Source: Stomorhina lunata (lineage: Eukaryota; Arthropoda; Insecta; Diptera; Rhiniidae). From it: a stretch of 64,000 nucleotides of DNA. The notes under the pieces were generated by a model. The model worked only from the letters and a program-made list of their open reading frames with translations, searched no databases and was not told where the DNA came from. This document shows, piece by piece, positions 37,131-61,097 of this stretch; the first letter of the stretch is position 1; each line of letters starts with the position of its first letter. The DNA lies in contig OW121742.1 in assembly GCA_933228675.1 (NCBI GenBank), positions 124,969,983 through 125,033,982 of the forward strand, read 5' to 3'. Made by a program: the position numbers and the translations under genes.

Positions 37131-38635
37131 CTGTTTTACAATTTGTTTAGAAATGTCTTAGATTTTTATATTAAATATTCCTAAATCAAATATTTCTAGC
37201 CAATCTAGGAAAAACCCTAAAAATTACCATTTTCTATATAATTTTTTAACATTTTGCCTTTTTTTTTGCAAACAACAAAATCTAAAGCATATTTATAGGC
37301 ATTTTAAGATAAAATGTCTATACAATTATAGAAACGATTTACCTATCAATCAGTCAATTTATGTTACAATAATGACACTCTCGAGTATTATGTAAATTAA
37401 TAGGAAAAACTTTTTTTCTTCATCTAAATCTCTTTTGTGTGTATTTAAGCTTATGCAAATGTTATTCAGACCTGTCGCAACACTCTTTAGTTCTATTTCA
37501 TTGCTCTTAGTGTGTGTGTGTTTGGTGTGGTGTGAGTGTGTTTGGGTCTCGATGTGACTCTCTAAGCTTTAGTGTTGTTCGACCAAAAAGTCAAGTGTCT
37601 GTGATATAAGCAGCATACTTTTAGGTGCTAGTGGTAGGAGTAGAAGTCATTTGTGGTGGTTTTATATCAAATGTCATGGTAAAGTATTCAAATTTAGCTT
37701 TAAAGGCTTTCAGTTTAGTTTGACTCTCTAATGTTTTCAGCTATTTTGTATTCATGTTGAATAACATTTTTCTTTTCAAGTTTTTTTTTCTGTTTGACTT
37801 TTAGTAATATGATTTTTATATTTTTGGAAAAGTTATTCTATATTTTTAGCAAAAAAGAGGAAGAGGGGGAGGGAGATGGGGGTTTTGGTGACAGAAAAGT
37901 TGTCCGTGTGCCAGTTTAAATGCAATTTATTAGAGGTTAAATTCTTAGAAACTTAAGACTACTCTGGTTTAGTTTTCTTTTATATACAAAATTTTTATTA
38001 ATATAAATGAAACATTTTAATAAGTAAAGCAGTTTTGAAATTAAGATTAATTAACACTTATAAAATTTCTTTCTTTCTTTGCTCTCTATTTAAAATTTAA
38101 AAAAAATGAAGCCTACTTTTGGTTATTTCAAGAAAAAAATAGAGGAAGACGTGTTTAATTTTAAAAGTATCTATTTCTTGTGTTGAGTTTTTGTATCTCT
38201 TAGTTTTAGTTTATTCTTTTAAAAAATTATGAAATTAATTTGATTTTCCTCTCATTATTTTACTTTAATTTCACTGCATTGCCAAGTGTTTTTGCTGCTT
38301 TCTAAACTTCTTCTCCTTGAAGGCTGCTTTAGTATAAAAGTTTTATTTTTTTATATGTTTTTGTTCAGCGCTTTGAAGTATGCTTTATTAACTTTAAACA
38401 ACTATAAATTATATTTCTTTCCCTTGACTCTGGTCGAGTTTTTTGCTCAGATTTTTTGTTGGTTTTCTATGTTTTTTTTTTTAAAGAATTTCTATCTAAA
38501 TAGAAAAACTAAAACTTTTTACCCTGTGTTTTTACTGTTTTTGTTTTTTGAGTTTAGTTTGTAAGTTGTAATAAAAAACTCGTTATGTTGTGTCATTAAA
38601 GTCATTATTCAAATTAACCCTTTAATGGCAAAAGA
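37131..38635. other. Single-copy AT-rich non-coding DNA
   Basis: Contains a (GT)n-rich patch near 37510-37550 and AGCATACTTTTAGG near 37613. The 92-codon plus frame at 38286-38564 is a T-rich run without family signature. Confidence 0.4.
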
Positions 38636-38639
38636 AAAA

Positions 38640-41600
38640 ATATTCGTCGTAATTTTGAATAGGAGTTAGAAAATGGATTTTACAAAATTTTAGTTAGAAA
38701 AAAACTTAAAGGTGAAACCAAATCATTCGATATCGATTTAAACGTGTTAGCAAATATTTTTTATTATACTTTAGCGATGTTCAAAAAAAAAAATTTTATT
38801 GCAAAAAGTTTAATAAAATGTCATTACTAAATAAGTTCTTTTGCTTTTAAAAACAACATTCAAATAAATCTCTTTCGTTATTGAAAAAATTTGTATCAAA
38901 TTTAAATTATTTTACATTATCCTAAAAGTATGCTACACAAAAATCTCTGAAATATCTTAGATTTCGATCGATATCGTATGCTGTGCACAAATTATCAGGG
39001 GCCAAATTACCGCCTTCGATATTGATCGAAAACTCTGACTTTTAAGCAAATATTGTGAAGTATACTTTAGGGATGTTCAAAGTTACTTCGATGGAAAACG
39101 TTTATTATAATTTGGTATACATTTTGATTCGTTTTTAAAAATATATAGTTCAATTAAAACTCTTACTATTGGTCATCTTTTGGCAAATAACTACAAAAAA
39201 ATATAGTAAATTGGACATCTTTTAAATAATTTTGATTATCCTTAAAGTATGCTATACAATTGTCTTAAAAATATCTTAGATTTCGATCGAATGCTGTGCA
39301 CAAATTATTAGATTTTTTTAAACACCCTAAGTGGAAAAGACGAAGGTAACCCGTAAATTCTAAATGGACGGGCTATGCCCGCCACACATTTAAATGCCTT
39401 AAAAGTAGAAAAAAAATTATGAAACTAAAAAGAATCGATCGAAGGAGAAAAAAAGATTTTTTAAGTCGAAAGATATTTTAGAAAATTTTCTAATCGGCCT
39501 TAAAATTTGTCTAAGCTGAAAAATATGAAAATTTTTCTTAAAGAAAAACTGTCATTAATATTTTGAAAAATTTTCTAAAACGAAAATATTGTTCAAATAT
39601 TTTTTTCAAAATCGTTTCAATATCAAATGATATTGTATTAGATAAAATTCTTAAAAAATAATTTTATAAATCGATTTTTTTTTCAAAAATGCTCAGATTT
39701 GATTCAAGTTTTTTCAATTAATTTTTCTTAAAAAAAAAATGTAATAATAGTTCAAAAAATAAATCAATATCGAAAGCGGTATCCTTATATTAATTCTACA
39801 TTTGTAATTTTAAAGATTCCACTTAAAAAAATTGAATATTTACCATGAGTTCTAAAGTGGAACGTATGCGAAACGAAATCTCAAATTAGAGATAGATTCA
39901 AATAATCGATGTCAAATGAAAGTTTTGGAGTTATAGATAACAAATCCAAATAAAATTCACCGATTTTACATAAATCAATATCGACAGATTTTGATTTTGT
40001 TAGAATTTATTTTAATTATTGGCAAATGGTCATAATATTCATTCTACATTTTGTAATTTTGAAGATTCCACTTAAAAATTTTGAATATTAATAATGAGTT
40101 CTAAAGTGGAACGTATGTGGAACGAAATCTCAAATTGGAGACAGCTTCAAAAAATCGATGGCAAATGAAAGTTTTCGAGTTTAAGATAACGAATAAATAT
40201 ATAATTCATCGATTTACATAAATCAAAATCAAAAAATATAAGCGGTAGAATTTTTTACTGGATTTTTTTTTAATTATTGGCAAAAGATATCTTTAAGTTC
40301 CAGGATAAAAATCTTGAATCATTATATTAATTCTACATTTTGTAATTTTAAAGATACCACTTAAAAATATTGAATATTTGCCATGAGTTCTAAAGTGGAA
40401 CGTATGTGGAACGAAATCTCAAATTGGAGATAGCTTCAAGAAATCAATGGCAAATGAAAGTTTTGGAGTTATAGATAACAAATCCAAATATAATTGATCG
40501 ATTTACATACATCAAAATCGAAAAAGCGGTATAATTTTTTCTTGGAATTTTTTTTTAATTATTGGCAAAAGAAAGCTTTTAAGTTTCAGCATAAAAATCT
40601 TGAATCATTATATTAATTTTACATTTTGTAATTTTAAAGATTCCACTTAAAAATATTGAATATTAACCATGAGTTCGAAAGTGGAACGTATGTGGAACGA
40701 AATCTCAAATTGGAGTTAGATTAAAAAAATTAATGGCAAATGAAAGCTTTCGAGTTATAGATAAAAAATTAAGACATAATTTATCGCTTTTAAATAATCG
40801 CTAGAGTAAATTTTGAAAAAAAAAAATAATAATTTGAAAAAAGTTATTTAAATTAAAATTTCTTAAACTAGTTTTTTTCTGAAAATTCTCTACAAAAATT
40901 TTTTAGAAATTAAAATAATTTGAATAAGGAAATAATATTTATAAGAATTTCACTTAAAAATTTTGAATATTTAGCTTATTTTCCAAAGTGGAACGTATGT
41001 GGAACGAAATTTCTAATATGAGCTAGCTTCAAAAAATTGAGGGAAAATAAAAGCTTTTGAGTTACTGATTGAAAATCTATAAACATTTAATGGATTTAAT
41101 GTATTCCATGGAATAAATTTTTGAAAAAAACATTTTTTCAAAATCTTAATGATTCAAAATAATTTCAAATAGTTTTTTCCTAGAATTTTTCTATATAAAT
41201 GTTCTAGAATTACAACAAAATTCTTAAATATATGCTACTTTTAAGGATCTTACTTAAAAATTGGAATATTTAGCTTATTTTCCAAAGTGGATCGTATGTG
41301 GAACATAATCTCAAATTTAAGTTACCTTGAAAAAATTGATGGTAAATGAAGGATTAAGAGTTACTGATACTAAATCGATAGGATTTTTATAGATTCCATT
41401 TAATTGGTAGTGTATATTTTGAAAAATAAATTTCTGTTCGAAAGGATTCCACTTAAAATTTGTATATATTAGACCTATTTTTCAAAGTGGAACTTATGTG
41501 GAACGTAATTTCAAAATGAAGCTAGCTTCTAAAAACTGATGGCAAATGAAAGCTATTATGTTATGGATTAGAAATCTATAAATTTTTCATCTATTCCACT

Positions 41601-41945
41601 TAATTGGTAAAGTCAATTTTTCAAAAAATCTTTTCTTTTTAGAAATTTTTTCGGTTGAAATTTTTGAATTTAACTTTTCTTTAAATTTTGCAATCAAATC
41701 TTTAAGATTTTCAATAACTCACATGATTTCATCTAAAAATTTTTAATATTTTCAATATTTTCCAAAGTGGAACGTATGTGGAACATAATCTCAAAATGAA
41801 GCTAGCTTTGAAAAATTAGTGTCAAATGAAAGCTTTTGAGTTATAGATTATAAATCCATAAAAATAAAACTATTTAGAGATATTTAATAGTGGATTTTTT
41901 CAACAAACTATAACTGAAATATTTTTATAGTTCACCATTAAAGGG
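38640..41945. repeat. Degenerate ~290-bp tandem repeat downstream of Mypt gene
   Basis: Eight copies of a unit marked by AAAGTGGAACGTATGTGGAA, starting near 39854, 40103, 40392, 40678, 40985, 41284, 41484 and 41764 (mean spacing about 270 bp). Flanking segments (ATTCCACTTAAAAATTTTGA, ATGGCAAATGAAAG) keep the same order. To the left, a second unit with CTTAGATTTCGATCGA and GCTGTGCACAAATTAT repeats about 310 bp apart (38960 and 39270). No reading frame. It is the 3' flank (or UTR) of the minus-strand Mypt gene. Confidence 0.8.
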
Positions 41946-42026
41946 TTAATATTAAGGACACTCTACTTACATTTTATACTGACTTTCATATATAACTAAG
42001 TTAAATTTTAGTTAAATAATTTCCTT

Positions 42027-52119
<10,093 letters not shown>

Positions 52120-52404
52120 TTTGCAGCTGCTTCTCTTCTTCTTCTGCTGCTCCTATGTTGAACTTTATTAAATTGTCGTATCGTCTATTTAGCTAATGCC
52201 GCTGCTACTGCAGCTGCTGTTGTTGTTGTTGCTACTTGTCTTTGGAGTCCTTTGGCTCCTTTACAAGTGCTTTAGTATTACAAAAATGATATGTATGTGT
52301 TTTGCTTTAAAATTTTTGGGGTTTATATATATTTTCGCAGTTTAAATATTTAAAATTAACTTAAAGCCATTTCGTTGTTGAAAGTCCACAGCTGTAGCCA
52401 GAGA

Positions 52405-52990
52405 CTGAAATGATAGAATATTAAATAGAAATATTAAAAATAGCTATAAAAAGAAAGAGTTATTGATAACTTTTAAAAAGTACTTATGCTAATAGGTTCA
52501 AGGACAGACAAATGAAAATGTGACAATTCCTGATAAAGGATTTCTAATAAAAATGCTATAAATAAACGATTTTTAAAGGCTTTTCTAATCTAGATCAGTC
52601 TTTGCTAAAAACTCACCCGTTTACACTTATACTTTTATACACTTATACACTTATACTTTTATACACTTCGCTTTTTTATCTTTTAAGAGAAGAACAGGAA
52701 TGGAATGAAGTTCTTTCTCTGCTCGAACACAAAAGCTAAAGCTTTCATGTGTTAATGGCCGATGCTGGTCTAGATCAGGGCTCAACAACTATAGAAACTT
52801 ATAAAGTGATTGCGTGTTTGTAAAACAGCGTAATATGATTTATGAAAGTAGATCTTGTATGGGAGTTATAATCAAATATGGATTAGTCTGTTATCCTTGA
52901 CTCCCTGTGAAGCATAGGGCCTCAAGACATCAAATATGGATAGAACCCAACAAATTTGTATCAGCAATTTTTATCATAAATGGGAAGTAT
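52405..52990. other. Upstream flank or leader intron of Mypt-75D
   Basis: Contains the acceptor ATCATTTCAG of the 5' leader exon (minus strand, exon begins at 52404) and a 38-bp match (52889-52927) to the repeat remnant at 22827. TTATACACTTATACACTTATAC near 52625-52660 is a short direct repeat. Confidence 0.4.
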
Positions 52991-52999
52991 CCTTAACAA

Positions 53000-53935
53000 A
53001 AATTCCTCAAAAAGAGAAAATTTCCACAAAAGCAGTAAATTTTTGAAAATATCCTCAAAAATTTCAAAAATTTCCTTAAAAATAGACAATTTTCGAAAAT
53101 TTGTGAAAACAGTAAATACTTGAAAATTTCCTTAAAATAGTAAATTTTTGAAAATTTTCTTAAAAATAAAAAAAAATTTCGAAATTTCGTTAAAAAAAGT
53201 AAATTTTTGAAAACTTCCTTAAAAATAGTAAATTTTTGAAAATTTCCTTAAAAATTTAAAATTTTCAAAAATTTCCTTAAAAATAGTAAATTTTTGAAAA
53301 TATCCTTAAAAAAAGTAAATATTTGAAAATTTCTTTAAAAATAGTAAATTTTTGAAAATAACCTTAAAACAGTCAATTTTCGAAAATTTTTTTAAAAATA
53401 GTAAATTTTCGAAAATTTCCTTATAAACTGTAAATTTTCGAAAATTTCCTTGAAAAATTAAATTTTTGAAAATTTCCTTAAAAATAGTAAATTTTCGAAA
53501 ATTTCCTTAAAAATAGAAAATTTTCAAAAATTTCCTTTAAAATAGACAATTTTCGAAAATTTCCTTAAAAAAAGTAAATTTTTGAAAATTTCCTTAAAAA
53601 TAATAAATTTCAGAAAATTTCCTTAAAAATAGTAAATTTTCAAAAATTTATTTACAAAAAGTAAATTTTCAAAAATTTTTTTTTAAAAAAAGTAAATCTT
53701 TGAAATTTTCCTTAATAAACATAAATTTTTGAAAATTTCCTTAAAAAAAAGTAAATTTTTGAAAATTTCCTTAAAAAAAGTAAATATTCGAAAATTTCCT
53801 TAAAAATAGTAAGTTTTTGAAAATTCCTTAAAAATAGAAAATTTTCAAAAATTTCCTTAAAAATAGGTAAATTTTCGAAAATTTCATTAAAAATAGTCAA
53901 TTTTCAAAAATTTCGAAAATATGCTTAAAAAAACA
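53000..53935. repeat. 29-bp palindromic satellite, family F, array 1
   Basis: About 30 units of TAAATTTTTGAAAATTTCC plus TTAAAAATAG, spacing mostly 29 bp. Many units carry the exact palindrome AAATTTTCGAAAATTT. It resembles family A in sequence style but has a different period and spacer. Confidence 0.85.
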
Positions 53936-55325
53936 AAAGTTTTCAAAATTTGCTTATAAATTGTAAATATTTTAAAACAGTCTAAAACTTAAAATTTGAC
54001 TATTTTTCCCTTAATAATTTACATTTTTTCTTAAATAGTTTAAGTGTTTAAATTTTCCAATTCATTCATGTGTGGAAAATCTGTTTAAAATTTAGTAAAT
54101 CTAATAATACTAAAAACATGATGTTGTACAATTTATTAAGTGCCTTTTCCTTTAGCTATTTATTTCTTTCTATTGTATTCTTATTGATTTTGGCCTAAAA
54201 GTATGTGCTTAAAATATAAAATCAACCATAAATCACAAAAGAAATCTGATATGACAGAAGACAAGATTTTCTATGCTAACTGAAATGTCATTTGAAATTC
54301 CTTTAGAAGAGGCAAATTTAAAATCCAATAAAAATTTATTTACTTGTTTAAAAATTCTTTTAGTTTAGTATTAAAGAAAAAGAAATAAATTTTAAATTTA
54401 ATTGAAATAAAATTGTTAAACAAATAAATGAATTCCATTGCTGAAGCATGAAAGTATGCTTTAGAAAAATGTTCACATACATGCAGCTGAAACTATGCTG
54501 TAGTTTTTGTTTGTTTTTCCCTTCATTTCTCACTTGTGGTTTATTAGTTTTTGTTTGTTTTTCTCCTGTCAAACTTGTCATTTATCAAAACCAGTAACTT
54601 TGTTTGACTGTCAGTCTGTCTGTCTGTCTGTCTATGTATCCATCCGTCCGTTTGTCGGTTTCGAACTATTCACAAAACAAACAAGAAATTTTTGTTGTTT
54701 TACAAAATTATGCACGTATGCATATTTTGTCACCGAAAGCAAATAGAAGAGAGAAAAAAAACTTTAAAATAAATTGAAAAAATTCTCTAATCCTTTAAAC
54801 AAAAAGTTTATCTAAAGGTATTTGTAGATTTAAAAAAATAACTGACATTTTACCAAAAACAAAAAAATAATTTTAAATGCATTTTTATAAAAGAATTTAC
54901 TTGGTTGCTCAAACACACACAAACAAACAACACTAACACTTTCAGAGTTATTTGCAGTATTAGCAAACGAGCTCCCTAAAGTATGCAACATTTTTTATTA
55001 CATTCAATTTTCTTGTAAACAATTTGTGTTATTTTCTCTTTGGAACCAAAATGAAATATTTTTCAACTATGAAGGACTTTTTTTTAATTTTCTATATAAA
55101 ATTTTTCACAGATTTTTTTCTGTTTTCGAAATTTTATTTTATTTCTGTTTTATTATAATATAACAATTTTATTTAGTTTGTAAAGCACGTATCTTTGTTA
55201 AATATTTTCAAACTTTTGCCGAGAATATGAAAATCCCACAGGACCTCAGAGAAAGAAAAAGTTATAATATAAAACTAAAAAATAAAAACTTGGAATAGAT
55301 TTGTATATTTATATATTCTGGTAGT
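53936..55325. other. AT-rich non-coding DNA
   Basis: No gene recognised. Copies of the dispersed motif near 54194, 54452 and 54974, and a (TCTG)n tract near 54612-54632. Confidence 0.4.
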
Positions 55326-55329
55326 TTGA

Positions 55330-55530
55330 TTTACATTTACTGCAGTTGTGCTAGCGGCAATAACCGTTTTCATTTTGGCTGTAATGAATTATGGTTTAGT
55401 AGGAGCCATGATTATTCTCCAGAGTCCTAATACACTGGCAATCAAAGGCATAATAGACCTTCGGTACGTGTGTTCATTTCAGCCTTTAGAAATGGCTAGA
55501 ATTCATGGAATTCTAAATTGAAATTTTAAC
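55330..55530 (+). other. Compositionally distinct island, possible exon
   Basis: About 190 bp much less AT-rich than its surroundings. One plus frame is open from 55331 to a TGA near 55519 and includes ILAVMNYGLVGAMIILQSPN; it is bounded by an acceptor-like TTTACTGCAG (55345) and a donor-like CGGTACGTG (55464). Another frame reads WFSRSHDYSPES, stop, YTGNQRHNRPSVRVF. I recognise neither as a family. Could be an exon, a transposon scrap or transferred DNA. Confidence 0.3.
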
Positions 55531-55604
55531 ACTATTATAACCATACTAACTAAATGGCAGCAAACTTAGGGATTTGTTCAAAAACAGCCAATTTTCGAAC
55601 CAAA

Positions 55605-57670
55605 AAAAAAAAAAAAAATTAAAAATTTCCTATAAAAATAGTAAATTTTTGAAAATTTTCCTACAAAAATAGTAAATTTTTGAAAAATTTCCTATAAAAA
55701 TAGTAAATTTTTGAAAAATTTCCTACAAAAATAGTAAATTTTTGAAAAATTTCCTATAAAAATAGGAAATTAAAAAAAAATCTTATAAAAATAGGAAATT
55801 TTTGAAAAATTTCCTATAAAAATAGGAAATTGTTGAAAAATTTCCTATAAAAATAGGAAATTGTTGAAAAATTTCCTATAAAAATAGGAAATTTTAATCA
55901 AAATAGGACATTTTTGAAAAATAAAAATAGTAAATTTTTGAAAAATTTCCTATAAAAATAGTAAATTTTTGAAAAATTTCCTACAAAAATGGTAAATTTT
56001 TGAAAAATTTCCTATAAAAATAAGAAATTAAAAAAAAATCTTATAAAAATAGGAAATTTTTGAAAAATTTCCTATAAAAATAGGAAATTTTTGAAAAATT
56101 TCCTATAAAAATAGGAAATTGTTGAAAAATTTCCTATAAAAATAGGAAATTGTTGAAAATTTTCCTATAAAAATAGGAAATTTTTATCAAAATAGGAAAT
56201 TTTTGAAAAATAAAAATAGTAAATTTTTGAAAAATTTCCTATAAAAATAGTAAATTTTTGAAAAATTTCCTATAAAAATAGTAAATTTTTAAAAAATTTC
56301 CTATAAAAATAGTAAATTTTTGAAAATTTTCCTATAAAAATAGGAAATTTTTGAAAAATTTCCTATAAAAATAGGAAATTTTTGAAAAATTTCCTATAAA
56401 AAAAGGAAATTTTTGAAAAATTTCCTATAAAAATAGGAAATTTTTGAAAAATTTCCTATAAAAAAAGGAAATTTTTGAAAAATTTCCTATAAAAAAAGGA
56501 AATTTTTGAAAAATTTCCTATAAAAAAAGGAAATTTTTGAAAAATTTCCTATAAAAAAAGGAAATTTTTGAAAAATTTCCTATAAAAAAAGGAAATTTTT
56601 GAAAAATTTCCTATAAAAAAAGGAAATTTTTGAAAAATTTCCTATAAAAAAAGGAAATTTTTGAAAAATTTCCTATAAAAATAGGAAATTTTTGAAAAAT
56701 TTCCTATAAAAATTGGAAATTTTTGAAAAATTTCCTATAAAAATAGGAAATTTTTGAAAAATTTCCTATAAAAATAGGAAATTTTTGAAAAATTTCCTAT
56801 AAAATAGGAAATTTTTGAAAAATTTCCTATAAAATAGGAAATTTTTGAAAAATTTCCTATAAAATAGGAAATTTTTGAAAAATTTCCTATAAAAATAGGA
56901 AGTTTTTGAAAAATTTCCTATAAAAAAAGGAAATTTTTGAAACATTTCCTATAAAAATAGGAAATTTTTGCAAAATTTCCTATACAAATAGTTTCCTATT
57001 TTTTTGAAAAATTTCCTATAAAAATAGGAAATTTTTAAAAAATTTCCTATAAAAATAGGAAATTTTTGAAAAATTTCCTATAAAAATAGTAAATTTTTGA
57101 AAAATTTCCTATAAAAATAGGAAATTTTTGAAAAATTTCCTATAAAAATAGGAAATTTTTGAAAAATTTCCTATAAAAATAGGAAATTTTTGAAAAATTT
57201 CCTATAAAAATAGGAAATTTTTAAAAAATTTCCTATAAAAATAGGAAATTTTTAAAAAATTTCCTATAAAAATAGTAAATTTTTGAAAAATTTCCTATAA
57301 AAATAGTAAATTTTTGAAAAATTTCCTATAAAAATAGTAAATTTTTGAAAAATTTCCTATAAAAATAGTAAATTTTTGAAAAATTTCCTATAAAAATAGT
57401 AAATTTTAAAAAAATTTCCTATAAAAATAGTACATTTTTGAAAAATTTCCTATAAAAATAGTAAATTTTTGAAAAATTTCCTATAAAAAAATAAATTTAT
57501 GAAAAATTTCCTATAAAAATAGTAAATTTTTGAAAAATTTCCTATAAAAATAGTAAATTTTTGAAAAATTTCCTATAAAAATAGTAAATTTTTGAAAAAT
57601 TTCCTATAAAAAAAGTAAATTTTTGAAAAATTTCCTATAAAAATAGTAAATTTTTGAAAAATTTTCTTAA
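55605..57670. repeat. 31-bp palindromic satellite, family A (minus orientation)
   Basis: About 66 copies of the same unit as at 1-960, in the reverse orientation (TAGGAAATTTTT, G, complement). Sub-blocks differ: GTAAAT units at 55640-55740 and 57260-57660, AGGAAA units in the middle, an AAAAAAAGG variant at 56400-56660 and a 30-bp variant near 56800-56880. A 298-bp higher-order duplication is visible (55620-55920 versus 55920-56220). Confidence 0.95.
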
Positions 57671-58180
57671 AAACATTAAGTTTTCGAAAATTTCTTAAAA
57701 ACAGTCAATTTTTAAAAATTTCCTCAAAAATAGTAAATTTTCGAAAATTTCCTTAAAAATTGTCAATATTGAAAATTTAGACAATTTTCGAAAATTTCCT
57801 TAAAAATAGTCAATTTTCGAAAATTTCCTTAAAAATAGTCAATTTTGCTTAAAAACTGTAAATTTTTAGAATCTCCCTAAAAACTGTCAATTTTAAAAAT
57901 CTCCTTGAAAACAGTCGATTTTCGAATATTTCCTTAAAAATAATTTTTAAGTTAATTTTTGAAAATTTCCTTAAAAATAGTAAATTTTCGAAAATTTAAT
58001 TAAAAATAGACAATTTTCGAAATTTTCCTTAAAAACAGTAAATTTTCGAAAATTTTCTTAAAAATTATCAATTTTCTAAAATTTGAAATTTCAAAAATTT
58101 TTGGTGTAAACAATCAATTTTCGAAAATTTCCTTAAAGACAGTAAATTTTCAAAAAATTCCTTAAAAAAATTAATTTGAA
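57670..58180. repeat. 29-bp satellite, family F, array 2 (decayed)
   Basis: Continues from family A into degenerate AAATTTTCGAAAATTTCC plus TTAAAAATAG units like those at 53.0-53.9 kb. Confidence 0.75.
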
Positions 58181-59000
58181 TTTCTAAAATTTCCTAAAAA
58201 ACAAATGATTTTTAAAAATTTGATTAAATATAGTCGAAAAAAGAACACAGTTACTTTTTGAAGACTTGGGTATAAAAGGGTTAATAGAACAAAAGAAGGA
58301 GAGTAGGGAGAAAAATTATCATAATCAAAGTAGACTTTTATTAGTTGAGAACTAAATAAAGTTTCAACAATTGCAGGAACATTGAAAAAAAGTAAGAAAG
58401 TGCTTAGTTCCTCAACCTCAAGTCTATAACATCCTATACCACTGGGGTCAAATTTGGACAAGTTATAAAAAGTATTTTTAAAGCTTAGAAAAATGCGTGT
58501 GTGATTAAATTGTTAAACTTTTTCCGACAGCCGAAGTAGGAATAGGGAAAACTATGGACCAATTGTCCCTTTTAGCATCAAAGATTGTGCCACGTTTATA
58601 GATTGTAATATTCATAAGAGCTATATAAAATTTGATTACACATAGAGCCCCGAACTATAAGTGAAGTCTAGAAATTGAACTGTATATGCCATGATTTCGA
58701 ATGAAACGACAAATGGGCCAATGAAATATATTTAAATAAAAGAACAATTTACTTCACTTATCGAAAATTAAAGTTTTTTCTTGTAAAAAGTGATAAAATA
58801 TAGTTTTTTTTTCCATACAATTTCAATTTTTTCACCAATTCATGTTTTTTTGTTAAAACGAATGCATTCAAAATTTTTTTATTCATAAAGAATTGTTGAT
58901 GAATTAAAAAGAACAAATTTAGTTTTTATCAATATTTTATTCTTTAAGCATTTAAATATAAATTGAAATTCTTTATTTTGTTATTCATTTGATGCTTAAT
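58181..59000. other. Non-coding DNA, nothing firm
   Basis: The 96-codon minus frame at 58171-58461 has no recognised family; no splice or start context supports it. Confidence 0.35.
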
Positions 59001-60900
59001 GCTTTAGTTACCACAAAGTATACTATACTTTATATTGTAGTTTGCAAAAAAAAAGGAAAAAAAAACGAGAAATTTCTATGTTATTCATAATAAATATGCA
59101 AATAAAAGCAAAAATAGCTTAAGAAATATTTTTGAATACGAAACGATAGAAAGCACTCAAACACACACACAAATACACACAAACAACATAACAAAACAGC
59201 AATCAAACAAAAGAAGCATATTTGTGAGGGAAATAAAATTTGTAGCATACTTTTTTGGTCAACTACGAGTATTAAAGAATAATGATAAATGAAAGCTAAA
59301 GAAATTTATGAAAGAAGCCAGTAAAAAACTACAACAAAAATGATTAATATAATTAAAAAATTTCTATACATTAGAGAAGATTTGCTTAATATACAAAAAT
59401 ATTTGCGCTTTCTTATATTTGTATAATTAAGTCTTGCATATTTTTTGGGGGTAAATTAAAATGTAATTAAAATAACATTAAGCAGAAAAGAAGAAATTTT
59501 AATTTAAATAAAGATTTTATAAAGAAATTAAAATTATCAGAAATTTTTTTTAATAATTTAATGTAAATAAAAGTAATGAAAGCTATTTACTTTTGAAAGG
59601 CCTTGACATATGTCAAGAAAAATTCTAAGAACATTTTGAAATATATTTAAAATTTAAGGATTTAGTCTTATTAAACTTAATTAAATTTCAAATAATTGCT
59701 AAAGTTTTTTTTTTTTTTGTGAAAAATTGCTGAACCAGAACTCTTTTAAAATTAATAACCAAAACTAAAGCATATTTAACGGCTGCTTGATTTTTTTAAT
59801 AAATTACTCAAAGTCGTTATTTGTAGAACTCAATGTTATTGATACAAATTAAATATTTGTTTAACAAAATTCCATAAAAAAATTGTAAAAAACTTTATAT
59901 CAAAAAAAAAAACTGTAAAGCATAATTTACGGTCAATTGAATTTGTATAGCCATTACGAAACACGAATGCAAAGATTGACTGGAAATAAAACCAATTAAT
60001 TTAAATTAATGCGGTTTATAATGGCAAGCAATCAACATTGAGTGTTACAAAAGTAAAGCATACTTTTTGGAACACCATCAAACAAAGCAACTGTTATTCA
60101 TTACAATTTATTCAAAATTCAAGCATACTTTTGGGAGAATAATATTTCCGCGGAAATTGACACTAATTCGAAGGAAAGAAGAAAAATAATGGCTCAATGG
60201 TAATGAAATGGAAATGTAAAACACAAAAACTTTATTAAGAAGAATTTCATTAAAATAATTCAAAATGAAAAAATAAAGATTAAAAAAACGAAATTATAAG
60301 ACTTTCACTTCCTACTCTTCCTGAATTTAAATTTACCTAAATTTCTTCAGCCAAATGATTAATGATTTTGTTTTCCTTAAATGCTTAACATTATTTTCAT
60401 TTAGAGCTTAACATTTAAAGCATACTTTTCTGGGTCAATGAATTTGAATTTGTTTAGTTAAAAGAAAAGAAATTCTAAACAAACATTAAAACATTAATAA
60501 AGATAGATTTAAAAAGATATCAAATTATTTGTACCTTTAGTAGCAAAAAAAATATTTGTTTTAGTTAAGAAAGTAATTTACAAGAAGAAGGTGAGAAAAG
60601 TAGAAGGTTAAAGGCATAGTATACTTTAGGGTCAATTAGTTTACTGTTGTCTTAGCCTACACTTAAGGCGCCAGCGATAAATAAGGCGTTGTTATGTTTA
60701 AGCTTTATAATTGAGCAAACAAATATTGTAGAGGCTATTTACAAACAGAAAAGGTACTTCGGAGTCAATTAATTTTACAAGAAAAAAAAAAAACACGTAA
60801 TAATAACATCTGAAAAAATTAAAAGATAATATTAAAACAAATTTGAAAAGCAAAGCACATTTTTAGAAGTAATTAGGTTGAACTTTTTCGAGAAGATTTT
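59000..60900. repeat. Cluster of dispersed AAAGCATACTTTTNGGGTCAAT motifs
   Basis: At least nine copies or variants in 1.9 kb (near 59015, 59244, 59768, 59918, 60058, 60122, 60419, 60619, 60855), several extended by GGTCAAT. Spacing is irregular (65-300 bp). The remaining sequence is unique AT-rich DNA, so these look like decayed repeat units or dispersed sites. Confidence 0.5.
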
Positions 60901-61097
60901 CCAAGGATAAGAAGGAGGAAAATGTTTAGTCTTTTATTCATTAAAGGGAAATTAATTCATTTTTCATTTCTAAAAGCTGATTTGTGATAATCCCAGTTAG
61001 GATTTTTGTTGTCGAAAATCTTTACAATAAGATCATCATAATTAAGATCTCCATGGTATTGATCAATATAGTCGATATAGTCTATATCAAGGGTAGG

